In this document: piece after piece, positions 56,535-64,000 of the stretch
Position numbering within the stretch: position 1 is the first letter of the stretch
How the letters are laid out: each line of letters begins with the position of its first letter
Origin: DTWD01 sp963662965
Lineage (GTDB): Bacteria > Acidobacteriota > Vicinamibacteria > Vicinamibacterales > UBA8438
Reading direction: 5' to 3'
DNA length: 64,000 nt
Assembly: GCA_963662965.1 (NCBI GenBank)
Contig: OY759970.1
Coordinates: 1,736,001-1,800,000 of the forward strand
Program-made: the position numbers and the translations under genes
The notes under the pieces: generated by a model
What the model was told of the DNA's origin: nothing
What the model saw: the letters and a program-made list of their open reading frames with translations, nothing else
Database searches by the model: none

Positions 56535-57230
56535 TCAAGCGGCCGTGGCGGCCGTGGCGAGCCTGCCGTCGAAGAGGTGGATCTCCCGCTTGGCGTGCTC
56601 GGCGTAGCGCGGGTCGTGGGTCACCATGCAGATCGTCGAGCCGTCATTATGGAGCCCCTCGAGCAGCTTCATCACCGCCTCGCCGTTCTTCGAATCGAGG
56701 TTCCCCGTCGGCTCGTCCGCGAGCAGGAGCGACGGCTGGCCGCCGACGGCCCGCGCGACGGCCACACGCTGCTGCTGGCCGCCCGAGAGCTGGCTCGGGA
56801 GGTGTTTCGCGCGGTGCACCATCTCGACCTTCTCGAGCGCGTCGGTCACCCGGTCTTTCCGTTCCGACGGCTTCATGCCCCGATAGGTGAGCGGCAGCTC
56901 GACGTTCTCGTACACCGTCAGGTCGCCGATGAGGTTGAAGCTCTGAAAGATAAACCCGATCTCGCGGTTCCGGGTGCGGGCGCGGTCGCGCTGATTGAGC
57001 TGCGCCACCGGTCGTCCATTCAGCGTGTAGTTACCCTCGGTCGGCGAGTCGAGGAGCCCGAGGATCGACAGCAGCGTCGACTTTCCGCATCCCGACGGTC
57101 CGGAGATCGCGACGTACTCACCGTTGTGAATCGCCATGTCGATCCCGTCGAGCGCGTGGGTCTCGACCTCGTCGGTGTAAAAGATTTTTTTTACTTGCTT
57201 CAAGTCGATTAACGGCTGCGCTTCGGTCAC
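56535..57230 (-). CDS. MacB/LolD-type ABC transporter ATPase
   Basis: 231 residues from GTG 57230 (aaggag upstream). Walker A is ISGPSGCGKSTLLSIL, Q-loop FIFQSFNLI, signature LPSQLSGGQQQRVAVARA, Walker B LLLADEPTGNLDS, His in MVTHDPRYA. It powers an exporter or lipoprotein releasing system. It follows the adaptor gene by 10 bases; the permease after it is broken, so the exporter may need a permease encoded elsewhere. Confidence 0.95.
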   Translation of the reverse strand: MTEAQPLIDLKQVKKIFYTDEVETHALDGIDMAIHNGEYVAISGPSGCGKSTLLSILGLLDSPTEGNYTLNGRPVAQLNQRDRARTRNREIGFIFQSFNLIGDLTVYENVELPLTYRGMKPSERKDRVTDALEKVEMVHRAKHLPSQLSGGQQQRVAVARAVGGQPSLLLADEPTGNLDSKNGEAVMKLLEGLHNDGSTICMVTHDPRYAEHAKREIHLFDGRLATAATAA

Positions 57231-57240
57231 GAGGCTCTCC

Positions 57241-58500
57241 TTACTCGATACGAACGCGATCGAATTGATCCCACGTCGACATGTCCGACAAGACGACCCG
57301 GTCGCCGGGTTGCAGTCCTTCCAATACTTCAATGTCGTTGACGGACGCCCGACCAAACTTGACGCGGGTCCGCGTCGCGGTGCTGCCTTCGGCGTCCAAC
57401 TTGAACAAGCTGACGATGCTCTCTTCCTGTCCGAAGACCGGACGCCCGACGTAGATGATGTCGTCGAGGCGTTCGAGCTCGATCGTGCCGTCGACGGTCA
57501 GGTCCGGCCGCGCACCGCGGGGGAGCTCGCCATCGAGCGTCACATCGACGGTGACGGTGCCCTGGTCGACGATCGGATCGATACGAACGACATGGCCCGG
57601 AATGACGCCGTTGCGTGTGTCGATCGACGCCAATTGGCCGATCGCGATGTCTCGCGCCTGCGTCTCGGCGATGCGCAACTCCGCCTTGAGGACGAGCGGG
57701 TTGCCGACGCGCGCCACATTGGAGCCGGCCGTGACCCGCGCACCCTCGTCCGGCTCAATCTGCTGCAGCACGCCGTGCATCCCGGCGCGCACCTTGAGAT
57801 CGTCGACCTGCACGAGCCGGAGCTCGTACAGCGTCCGCAACCGATCGACATCGGCCTGTTCGACCGCGAGCTGTGCCTCCACCGTGTCCATCGCCATCTG
57901 CAGACGCTCTTGCTCGAGGGCGTATCGCGTCTCAAACTCGTCGGCCACCGCCTGGGATTGTCGGAGTTGGATGGACGGCGTGAGGCCAAGCTCCGCAAGC
58001 TGCTCGTCGGCCTCGGCCTGCAGCTGTGCTTGTACCAGCTGCGCCTCGACCGACGCGAGCCACGCCCGCTGTTCGAGGAGGCTGCTTTCGAGCTCGACCT
58101 TGCGGTTTTCGTAGCGCGCCAGCGCGGCTTCCAGGTTGAGCCGCGCCTCAATGGCCGTCTGCTCCAGCTCGGGGTTGCTCAACTCGACCACCACCGTGTC
58201 GGGCGTGACTGCGGCGCCGGGCCGAATGACGATCCGCTCGACATTGCCGTCGGTCGTGGCCGGGAGCCAGCGCACCTCTTCGGGGACGAGCGTGCCGGTG
58301 CCACGCACGTTCCGGACCATGGGGCCGCGTTGCACCGTGTCGAGGAACACCGTGTCTGCGTCGACGCGCGGGGCGGCCGGTTCGAGCCGTGACACGCCGA
58401 CGGTGATCAACGCGACGACGACGACCGCACAGGCGGCGTACAGGCTCTGTCGCAGCTTCTTCTTGCGGGCCAAATCGGGACGGGCGATATCCATTGCCAT
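57241..58500 (-). CDS. MacA/HlyD-type membrane fusion protein
   Basis: 419 residues from ATG 58500 (ATG 58494 possible). One N-terminal membrane segment (LYAACAVVVVALITVGVSRL), a long periplasmic coiled-coil hairpin (residues about 110-240), a lipoyl/barrel region with MHGVLQQIEPDEGARVTAGS and a C-terminal beta domain ending GLQPGDRVVLSDMSTWD. It links an inner-membrane ABC exporter to an outer-membrane channel. It is the first gene of the adaptor-ATPase-permease operon. Confidence 0.92.
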   Translation of the reverse strand: MAMDIARPDLARKKKLRQSLYAACAVVVVALITVGVSRLEPAAPRVDADTVFLDTVQRGPMVRNVRGTGTLVPEEVRWLPATTDGNVERIVIRPGAAVTPDTVVVELSNPELEQTAIEARLNLEAALARYENRKVELESSLLEQRAWLASVEAQLVQAQLQAEADEQLAELGLTPSIQLRQSQAVADEFETRYALEQERLQMAMDTVEAQLAVEQADVDRLRTLYELRLVQVDDLKVRAGMHGVLQQIEPDEGARVTAGSNVARVGNPLVLKAELRIAETQARDIAIGQLASIDTRNGVIPGHVVRIDPIVDQGTVTVDVTLDGELPRGARPDLTVDGTIELERLDDIIYVGRPVFGQEESIVSLFKLDAEGSTATRTRVKFGRASVNDIEVLEGLQPGDRVVLSDMSTWDQFDRVRIE

Positions 58501-58608
58501 AGCGGTCTAGCCTGATCAACCTCTAATCGAATAATTAGACGGAACTTGCTGTCTGGAGGTTTGCCGTTCCTCCTAGTACACCATAACGTTGTAGACACTA
58601 GGAGTTAT

Positions 58609-59695
58609 TAACGATAATCACATAATACAGTGACACTTAGAACAGCGCGGCCTGTTTCCAGAACGCTGCCACCAGAGTCGGGCGTCGGCGCATCCGGCGA
58701 AGCGCCTGCCGGGCGGCGTCGCGCAGTTCCCACAGCTCATGGGGACAGCGGTTCGGGATCTCATGCTGCTTGAGATAGCCCCAGATGTGTTCGCCCGGAT
58801 TCAGTTCGGGCGCATACGCCGGGAGGAATTCCACCGTGAGTTGGTCGCCCTGGTTGGCCACGAAGTCCCGGACGAGACGACTGCGGTGGCCGGGCAGCCC
58901 GTCCCAGATCACCAACAGCGGGCGCCGCAGGTGCTGCAGAAACTCGATGATTTGCGGCGCCTTGATCGCCCCCGGAAACAGCTTGAAGTAGAAGTTCCAC
59001 CAGGGGATACTCGCCATCAGCGACAACGTCTTCCAGCGGAAGTAGGTAGTGCAGCACCGGCGTCTGGCCGCGCGGTGCCCAGGTGCGATCCCGGCACGGG
59101 CGTTCGCTCAGTCCGCTCTCGTCGACGAAGACGATCGTTTCCCCCCGGCGGCGGGCGTGTTTTTTAGCGCGGGCCATCGTTCGCGCTTCCACTGGCGAAT
59201 AGCCACCTCGTTCCGTTCGAGCGCGCGGCCCGAGGGCCGCTGCGGACTCCACCCCAGGCTGTCACGCAAGATGCGCCAGACGTGGCCGGTAGAAAACGTC
59301 ACGCCGCACTCGCGTTCGATCAGATCTGCCACGCGCCACGCCGTCCAGAGACTGGTGCCGTATCCCAACGCTTCGGGTCCCCGTTTGAGGCCGTGCTCAA
59401 TCCGGCGTAGATCGGCCGCGGTCAACCGAGGCTTGCGGCCGGCGCGGCCCGCGCGCTTCAGCGACGCCCGGCCCCCCGTCGCCCACTGTGTCGCCCAGCG
59501 ATTGACCGACTGCCGATGCACCCCCACGCGCCGGGCGACTTCGGCTTCCGTGTGCCCCTTGTCCAAGAGTCGGGCGGCCTGCATCCGCCGACGCTCCAGC
59601 GCCTTGAAATCACGCGTCACTCCAGCGGGATTGCCCATGCACCGGAGTGTAGCCGTTTCCGTGGGAATTGTCACTATATTCTGTGATTGTCGTTA
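58609..59695. mobile_element. IS630-family element, degraded
   Basis: About 1.09 kb. The ends are inverted repeats: ttaacgataatcacataata on the left and, reverse-complemented, ttaacgacaatcacagaata on the right. IS630 elements target TA, and TA is present at both borders. The single transposase gene inside is frameshifted. The right border supplies the TAA stop of padR. Confidence 0.8.
58637..59674 (-). pseudogene. IS630 transposase, two frameshifts
   Basis: The first frame has the helix-turn-helix (KGHTEAEVARRVGVHRQSVN) and RECGVTFSTGHVWRILRDSL; after a shift near 59160 comes the first catalytic Asp in ETIVFVDESGLSERP; after another about 59030 come LVIWDGLPGHRS and ELNPGEHIWGYLK with the other two. 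All three catalytic acids remain but no single frame holds them. Confidence 0.82.
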
Positions 59696-60031
59696 ACCGG
59701 TCGCCTCCTCTTTCAGGATACGCGCGACGGCGTCGGAGAGCCGTGCCCAGTTTTCCGTCTCCGTCTCGAGTCGACGACGTCCACCGGCCGTCAGCTCGTA
59801 GAACTTGGCGTGCCGATTGTTGTCCGAGCTCCCCCAATGCGCGGCGACCAATCCCTGCTGCTCCAGCCGATGGAGGGCCGGGTACAGCGAGCCCTGATTG
59901 ATGGTGAGCACCGCGTCGGAGGTTTGCTGAATACGCTGCGCAATCCCCCACCCGTGTCGCCGACCGAGCGCAAGTGTTTTCAGGATCAACATGTCGAGCG
60001 TGCCCTGCAGCAGGTCGGACTTCTGTTTCAC
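59693..60031 (-). CDS. PadR-family transcriptional regulator
   Basis: 112 residues from GTG 60031 (gggggaa upstream). It has the PadR winged helix: LLQGTLDMLILKTLALGRRH, then INQGSLYPALHRLEQQGLVA and YELTAGGRRRLETETE. Such regulators usually control the efflux/permease genes beside them. Its stop is formed by the IS630 border, so the last residues may differ from the original. Confidence 0.92.
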   Translation of the reverse strand: MKQKSDLLQGTLDMLILKTLALGRRHGWGIAQRIQQTSDAVLTINQGSLYPALHRLEQQGLVAAHWGSSDNNRHAKFYELTAGGRRRLETETENWARLSDAVARILKEEATG

Positions 60032-60061
60032 GTGATTCCCCCGGCGAACCGCCGCCAACAC

Positions 60062-60108
60062 CTAGACAATCTACAAGAGGATGACTCACTCCCTTGTAGA
60101 TTGTCTAG
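60062..60108. promoter_or_regulatory. Long inverted repeat upstream of padR
   Basis: ctagacaatctacaag (60062-60077) and cttgtagattgtctag (60093-60108) form a perfect 16-bp inverted repeat with a 15-bp spacer, 31 bases before the padR start. It probably is the PadR operator. Confidence 0.75.
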
Positions 60109-60135
60109 GGTAGGGGTTGACACCGCACTTTCATG

Positions 60136-60170
60136 GTGCTAATTTTACAGCACTGGTGCTTTTTTAGCAC
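60136..60170. promoter_or_regulatory. Tandem operator-like dyads upstream of the BlaI gene
   Basis: Two adjacent inverted repeats: gtgct (60136-60140) with agcac (60149-60153), and gtgct (60156-60160) with agcac (60166-60170). They lie 38 bases before the start of the BlaI-like repressor, as expected for autorepression. Confidence 0.6.
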
Positions 60171-60207
60171 TTTTGGGCCGCCGATCTTATATGAATACAG
60201 AGGGTTT

Positions 60208-60588
60208 ATGCCGGAGACACATCGCCACCTATCTCGTCGAGAGCGACAGATCATGGATATCGTCTATCGTCACCGCCAGGCGACCGCCGCCGAGGTTCGG
60301 GAGGCGCTTCCCGACCCACCGAGCTATTCCGCGGTCCGGGCGTTGCTGCGTGTCCTCGAGGAGAAAGGGCATCTCACCCACAAGCGTGAGGGACCACGCT
60401 ACGTTTTTGCCCCGACGGTCGCACGCGAGCAGGCGCGGCGCTCGGCCCTCTCGCAGGTCGTGCAGACGTTCTTTGAAGGCGCGCCCGAAGAGGCGGTGGC
60501 CACACTATTGGACCAAGCATCGCTTTCAGCCGCGGACCTCGATCGGCTGTCCGCGCTGATTGACAGAGCTCGACAGGAAGGACGGTGA
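60208..60588 (+). CDS. BlaI/MecI-family repressor
   Basis: 126 residues from ATG 60208. The winged helix is HLSRRERQIMDIVYRHRQAT, then SYSAVRALLRVLEEKGHLTH; a C-terminal dimerisation part follows. In this family the repressor is normally cut after a signal from a BlaR1-type membrane peptidase encoded next to it; here that partner, four bases downstream, is broken. Confidence 0.92.
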   Translation: MPETHRHLSRRERQIMDIVYRHRQATAAEVREALPDPPSYSAVRALLRVLEEKGHLTHKREGPRYVFAPTVAREQARRSALSQVVQTFFEGAPEEAVATLLDQASLSAADLDRLSALIDRARQEGR

Positions 60589-60591
60589 ACC

Positions 60592-61369
60592 ATGGGCGCG
60601 TACTTGGACTCTTTGATGAGGCTCCCGATGCTCCCACTGCTCTTGGACGCGGCCGCGCGGGCCACCCTGCTGTTCGGCATCGCCGCCGTCGTAAGCGGAT
60701 TGTTCCGTCGTCGCTCGGCATCGTCGCGACACCTGGTCTGGTCGCTCGCGTTGGTCGGGGCGCTGCTCGTGCCACTCGCGGCGCTGGTGGCGCCGAGGCT
60801 CGCCGTGCCGCTGCCCGCGGTCGTCGCGGAGTCGTTCTCGCCGCCGACAGTATTCGCCGAGTGTCGCCCCGCCGCCACGGCCGCTGTCGCCGACGTCGGC
60901 ACCTCCGGAGACCGAGGCCCAGGCTTCGCGTGCGCTCGTGGGGGCGTCGAACCTCAAACCGGCGTCCGCGGCCTCATCACCACGCCGCTTCTGGCCGCGC
61001 CAGTCGACACCGACGGCCCGGCGTTGTCGTGGCAGACCATTGTGGTGTCGGTCTGGCTCGTCGGGGCCACGCTGTTGATCGCGCGTCTGTTGCTCGCCCT
61101 CTGGAGTCGGCGGCGACTCGCCCAGACGGCGAGCGACGCCAGCGAGAGCGCGTGGCGGGCGATGATCGATGACGTCTGTACACAGCTCGAGGTCCGGCGT
61201 CCGGTCCGCGTGCTGCTCAGCCGTCGCTCGGTCGTGCCGATGACGTGAGGATGGCGCCGACCCGTCATTCTGATGCCGGTCGAATCGAGTTCCTGGTCGC
61301 GTGAGTGTCGCGCGGTGGTGGTGTGCCATGAGCTGGCGCACGTCAAGCGCGGACGCGGCCGCCCGAGGT
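60592..61369 (+). pseudogene. M56/BlaR1-type membrane peptidase, stop and truncation
   Basis: The N-terminus has two membrane segments (AARATLLFGIAAVVSGLFRR) and later VRVLLSRRSVVPMT, then TGA at 61246-61248 where Trp (TGG) is expected. In the same frame GWRRPVILMP and the zinc motif VVCHELAHVKRG follow, then the frame ends at 61369 with most of the peptidase missing. Such proteins sense signals and cleave BlaI-type repressors. Not functional as read. Confidence 0.8.
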
Positions 61370-61686
61370 GACCTTCGAGGCCGACGGCTTTACGGTGAGC
61401 GGCCAGTACAGCCAGACGGTCACGTTTAATGAAATCACCGACGTCTCGTTGGACTCCACGCTGCCGCGCGTCCGCAGCCGGCTGAACAGGTTCGCCGGAA
61501 TGGGCGAGCAGACGCGGGCGGTTCAGGCTTGACGAGCTCGGCGAGGGGTGCCTGTTTTCCAGTGTCGGTCACCCGCCGTATCTGGTCGTTCGCACCGCCG
61601 ACAGCTTCGTCATCATCAACTACGAGAGTCGTGCGCGCACGCGGGCGCTCCACGACGACCTGCTGGCGCGGTGGCGGAGCCGGTAG
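61368..61686 (+). pseudogene. Bacterial PH-domain fragment
   Basis: EVTFEADGFTVSGQYSQTVT and FNEITDVSLDSTLPRVRSRL, then after a one-base frame change near 61520 RFRLDELGEGCLFSSVGHPP and RTADSFVIINYESRARTRAL. This matches the core of a bacterial PH-like domain. It has been fused directly to the broken peptidase, so a deletion probably removed the region between two genes. Confidence 0.55.
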
Positions 61687-61696
61687 TCTTAGGTCC

Positions 61697-62629
61697 GTGC
61701 GTATTGCCGTCTACGGCTCGGGTGCGGTTGGCGGATACTTCGGCGCCCGCCTCGCCGCCGCCGGCCATGACGTCACCTTCATCGCGCGCGGCGCGCACCT
61801 CGAGGAGATCAAGAAGAATGGTCTGCGGCTGTCCAGCATCAACGGTGATCTCGTCTCTCGCGCGCCCGCGACCGACGACCCGTCCTCGATCGGCGAAGTC
61901 GATCTGGTGCTCGTCGGTGTCAAGGCGTGGCAGGTTCCAGCGGTGGCGCCGCTGATGCGGCCGCTGGTGGGGCCGGCGACGCTCGTCGTACCGCTCCAGA
62001 ACGGCGTCGAGACGGCCGTGCAGCTTCGCGAGGTGCTCGGTGACGGCCCGGTGCTCGGCGGACTCTGCCGAATCATGAGCGTGGTCGATGTGACGGCCCC
62101 TGGCCACATCGTGCACACCGCCGCCGAGCCAGCGGTCGTCTTTGGCGAGCTCGATCGGTCGGCCAGCGACCGCGCGGAGCGGATTCGGGAGACGTTCGCC
62201 GCCGCCGGCGTCGCCGTCAGGCTGTCGACCGACATCAACACCGAGATCTGGCGCAAGTTTCTGTTAGTTGAACCGTGGGGAGCGGTCGGATCGGCGTCTC
62301 GGGTCCCGATTGGGACGCTGCGCACGGCGCCTGAGTCGCGGCGCGTGTTGGAGCACGCGCTTTCCGAAGTAGCGGCGCTCGCACGGGCGAACGATGCGGC
62401 CATCGGCGCCGATGACGCCGTGCAGATCATGACGCGGCTCGACAGCCTGCCCGATGATGGTCTGCCGTCGATGCAGCGAGACATCACGGCGGGGCGACCG
62501 TCGGAGCTCGATGCGCAGGTGGGAGCGGTCGTGCGGCTTGGCGCCCGTGACGGGGTCGCGGTGCCGATCCACGAGACGATCTACGGGTGTCTACTGCCGA
62601 TGGAGCTGGCCTCGCGTAGACCGGCCTGA
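61697..62629 (+). CDS. panE: 2-dehydropantoate 2-reductase (ketopantoate reductase)
   Basis: 310 residues from GTG 61697. NADP-binding GSGAVGGYFGARLAAAGHDV at the start, then the family PLQNGVET motif, the catalytic Lys in INTEIWRKFLL and the C-terminal SMQRDITAGRPSELDAQVGA. It reduces ketopantoate to pantoate in vitamin B5 synthesis; close paralogues act on other 2-keto acids. A fragment of family A repeat follows. Confidence 0.92.
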   Translation: MRIAVYGSGAVGGYFGARLAAAGHDVTFIARGAHLEEIKKNGLRLSSINGDLVSRAPATDDPSSIGEVDLVLVGVKAWQVPAVAPLMRPLVGPATLVVPLQNGVETAVQLREVLGDGPVLGGLCRIMSVVDVTAPGHIVHTAAEPAVVFGELDRSASDRAERIRETFAAAGVAVRLSTDINTEIWRKFLLVEPWGAVGSASRVPIGTLRTAPESRRVLEHALSEVAALARANDAAIGADDAVQIMTRLDSLPDDGLPSMQRDITAGRPSELDAQVGAVVRLGARDGVAVPIHETIYGCLLPMELASRRPA

Positions 62630-62652
62630 CTGCCCCGAACCCCGTCGCGCGT
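62624..62652. repeat. Partial family A palindrome, cut by element copy 2
   Basis: gaccggcctgactgccccga and accccgtcgcgcg match the first 25-30 bases of the family, then the sequence enters the structured element at 62655, which seems to have replaced the rest. Confidence 0.6.
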
Positions 62653-62654
62653 CT

Positions 62655-62822
62655 GCTAGGAGCCCGTGGTGAAAGTCACGCTGCATTCGACCGGCGATGC
62701 ATCCCGCCTGGCGTCGTTGCTCCTCGGTCACAAATGCCCGATTTGCTCCCTCGTCGCGCCTTGCCAGCCCGGTGCCTCGCCGGTCTCGGTGCAACGCGCG
62801 ACTTTCACCACGGGCTCCTAGC
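62655..62822. repeat. Structured palindromic element, copy 2
   Basis: 168 bp. Outer arms form a perfect 23-bp inverted repeat (62655-62677 and 62800-62822). Inside, gttgctcctcggtca (62716-62730) and ctccctcgtcgcgc (62746-62759) flank a hairpin caaat-gcccg-atttg. A stem ctggc (62708-62712) pairs with gccag (62763-62767). The distances from arms to motifs (38 and 40 bases) equal those in copy 1. The stop codon of the following minus-strand gene lies inside the right arm. Confidence 0.85.
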
Positions 62823-63996
62823 GGATGACCGTGAACGGCGCGGACCACTCGTGCGGGCCCCAGTGGATGACGAGCTGCCCGTTCTCGGCGCCGGTCGGGA
62901 TGAGCGTGAGTCCGAGTGGCCTGAATGATCCGGTGCCGCGCGCGTAGGTCACATCGACTTCGGCTCTGTCGAACGACGGGTCGTGCTGCGTTCCCCACGA
63001 GTCGGGCTCATCGTTGAACGCAAGTCGCCACCCGTCGCCGGTCTTCCGGAGCCAGATGGCGTACGCGCCGGCGAACCCCGGCGCGAGATTGCCGGTCGGC
63101 ACCTCGGTCTGCCCGAATCGCAGCGCGACATCGGTCTTCAGACGCAACGGCGCCGCACGAATCAGCCGCACGACCGAGCCGTCCGCCGTCGCGGGGAACG
63201 CACCGTAGTCCTCATCCTCGGCATTGATCCCTTTCCAATACAACACGCCGATCCGCGACCCGTCTGCCAGCACGATCGCACTCTCGTTCCGCTCGGCCAT
63301 CGTGATACCGCGGGAGATTGCAGTCGTATCGGTGTCGGGCTGACGGGCCCGACCCAGGCCCGAGACTCGGGGCCGGCGTGGTGCGCGCGGTAGCTCGTCG
63401 AAGCGGAAGTCGGCGTCCCACGCGTGGCGACCCCAGCGGAGCGCCAGCCGACCCGCTTCGGCGTCCGTCGGATGGACCGAGGCGGTGAACGTCGCGACCG
63501 CGTCGGTGGGGCGATGGGTCAGCGGGATGATGCTGACATCATCGCCGTCAGGGCTGTCCGTCTTGTGTGCCTCAAGCTCCCACCCCTGCGTGTTCCGCGT
63601 GAGCCACAGCTCGTAGGTCGGCGGTGACGGACGGCGGCTGGCGTCATCGTCCTCATCCGTGTCGGCATCGGCATCGGGGTCCGTTTCCGCGTCAGCATCG
63701 GCGTCGTCATCTTCATTGGGGTCATCGTCCGCCGCTGGCGGTGGCGGAGTCAGATCCGGAGTGAGCGAACCGATCCGGAGCGCGCGATGCCCTTCGAGCG
63801 TGCCAATACGCACGCGTGCACCTGCCGTGCCGGCGAGCAGCGACTGATGAGCCGCGTCGTCGGAAGACAGATCCGGCGCGTACACCACGGTGATCGCTTG
63901 GTTCTCGAGAGTGAGAGAGGCGTGCACCAGCCCGTCGCCCTCGTTACTCGGTTCGGGAGCTTGCGCGCTGGAGCGCGCGGCGGTCAGGCAGGCCAC
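62818..63996 (-). CDS. Secreted tandem DUF2911-like protein, N-terminus at the window edge
   Basis: 392 visible residues; the frame reaches the window end, so the true start may lie outside. The end of a signal peptide (ARSSAQAPEP) precedes two similar domains: YELWLTRNTQGWELEAHK … RLALRWGRHAWDADF and YAIWLRKTGDGWRLAFNDEP … QLVIHWGPHEWSAPF. The second pattern matches DUF2911 proteins. A low-complexity acidic linker (NEDDDADADAETDPDADAD) sits within the first domain. Function unknown. It ends in the arm of element copy 2. Confidence 0.7.
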   Translation of the reverse strand: MACLTAARSSAQAPEPSNEGDGLVHASLTLENQAITVVYAPDLSSDDAAHQSLLAGTAGARVRIGTLEGHRALRIGSLTPDLTPPPPAADDDPNEDDDADADAETDPDADADTDEDDDASRRPSPPTYELWLTRNTQGWELEAHKTDSPDGDDVSIIPLTHRPTDAVATFTASVHPTDAEAGRLALRWGRHAWDADFRFDELPRAPRRPRVSGLGRARQPDTDTTAISRGITMAERNESAIVLADGSRIGVLYWKGINAEDEDYGAFPATADGSVVRLIRAAPLRLKTDVALRFGQTEVPTGNLAPGFAGAYAIWLRKTGDGWRLAFNDEPDSWGTQHDPSFDRAEVDVTYARGTGSFRPLGLTLIPTGAENGQLVIHWGPHEWSAPFTVIR

Positions 63997-64000
63997 GACG

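Noticed and set aside
61246..61248. Selenocysteine reading of the TGA in the M56 peptidase
   Set aside because: The position is a conserved Trp in the family (TGG to TGA), with no SECIS-like hairpin after it.

Overview
The window is high-GC bacterial chromosome that looks like an Acidobacteriota genome, probably the Vicinamibacteria side of the phylum. This is inferred from gene content, not from a marker tree: a DUF5916 barrel protein, several secreted PQQ-type beta-propellers, the end fragments of an acidobacterial-type Ser/Thr kinase, an orphan-type FtsX permease next to a PadR regulator, lipoproteins, and a large GspB-like protein. Housekeeping genes (split pntAA-pntAB-pntB transhydrogenase, ahcY, rpoD, a DEAD-box helicase) are intact.

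Layout. 1-9 kb: outer-membrane barrel end, msrB, a PQQ-like propeller with a TVP38 membrane protein, then a minus-strand operon of a PQQ dehydrogenase and the transhydrogenase. 9-20 kb: an esterase, decayed PilZ and sigma-factor genes, a PQQ/cytochrome c dehydrogenase split by a stop, and a nested zone of transposons and gene fragments. An IS256-type element with an exact 8-bp target duplication sits inside a small lipoprotein gene, and both lie between the two ends of a kinase gene. 20-25 kb: a DUF169 gene followed by a radical SAM selenoprotein with a C-terminal Cys-Sec-Ala-Glu-Pro tail, then arsR / arsM-arsC. 25-34 kb: rhomboid protease, a lipase maturation factor, tRNA-Gln, two mazEF modules flanking a decayed accessory stretch with an IS21 element. 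34-53 kb: helicase, ahcY, a broken PAS/histidine kinase pair, transporters, oxygenases, a CDGSH protein, a broken sulfatase, rpoD and a 5'-3' exonuclease. 53-64 kb: a broken cytochrome c oxygenase-like gene, a MacA/MacB-like exporter with a gutted permease, an IS630 element, PadR and BlaI regulators with visible dyads, a broken M56 peptidase, panE, and a tandem DUF2911-like protein running off the end.

Three things stand out. First, the radical SAM gene does not end at its first TGA: the next codons complete the CUAEP tail, and a short GGU-loop hairpin follows at the spacing of a bacterial SECIS. Second, two intergenic elements of 162 and 168 bp (37504-37665 and 62655-62822) share two exactly spaced conserved motifs inside otherwise different sequence, and the stems around those motifs differ by compensating changes; this looks like a structured mobile element or RNA that I cannot name. 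Third, a separate family of about ten roughly 100-bp nested palindromes sits between genes, also with compensating stem changes.

About twenty genes carry stops, frameshifts or deletions while the core genes are clean. Some lesions (a 28-bp tandem duplication, internal deletions, transposon insertion) cannot be simple base-calling errors, so part of the window is in active decay; single-base lesions may still be assembly errors.
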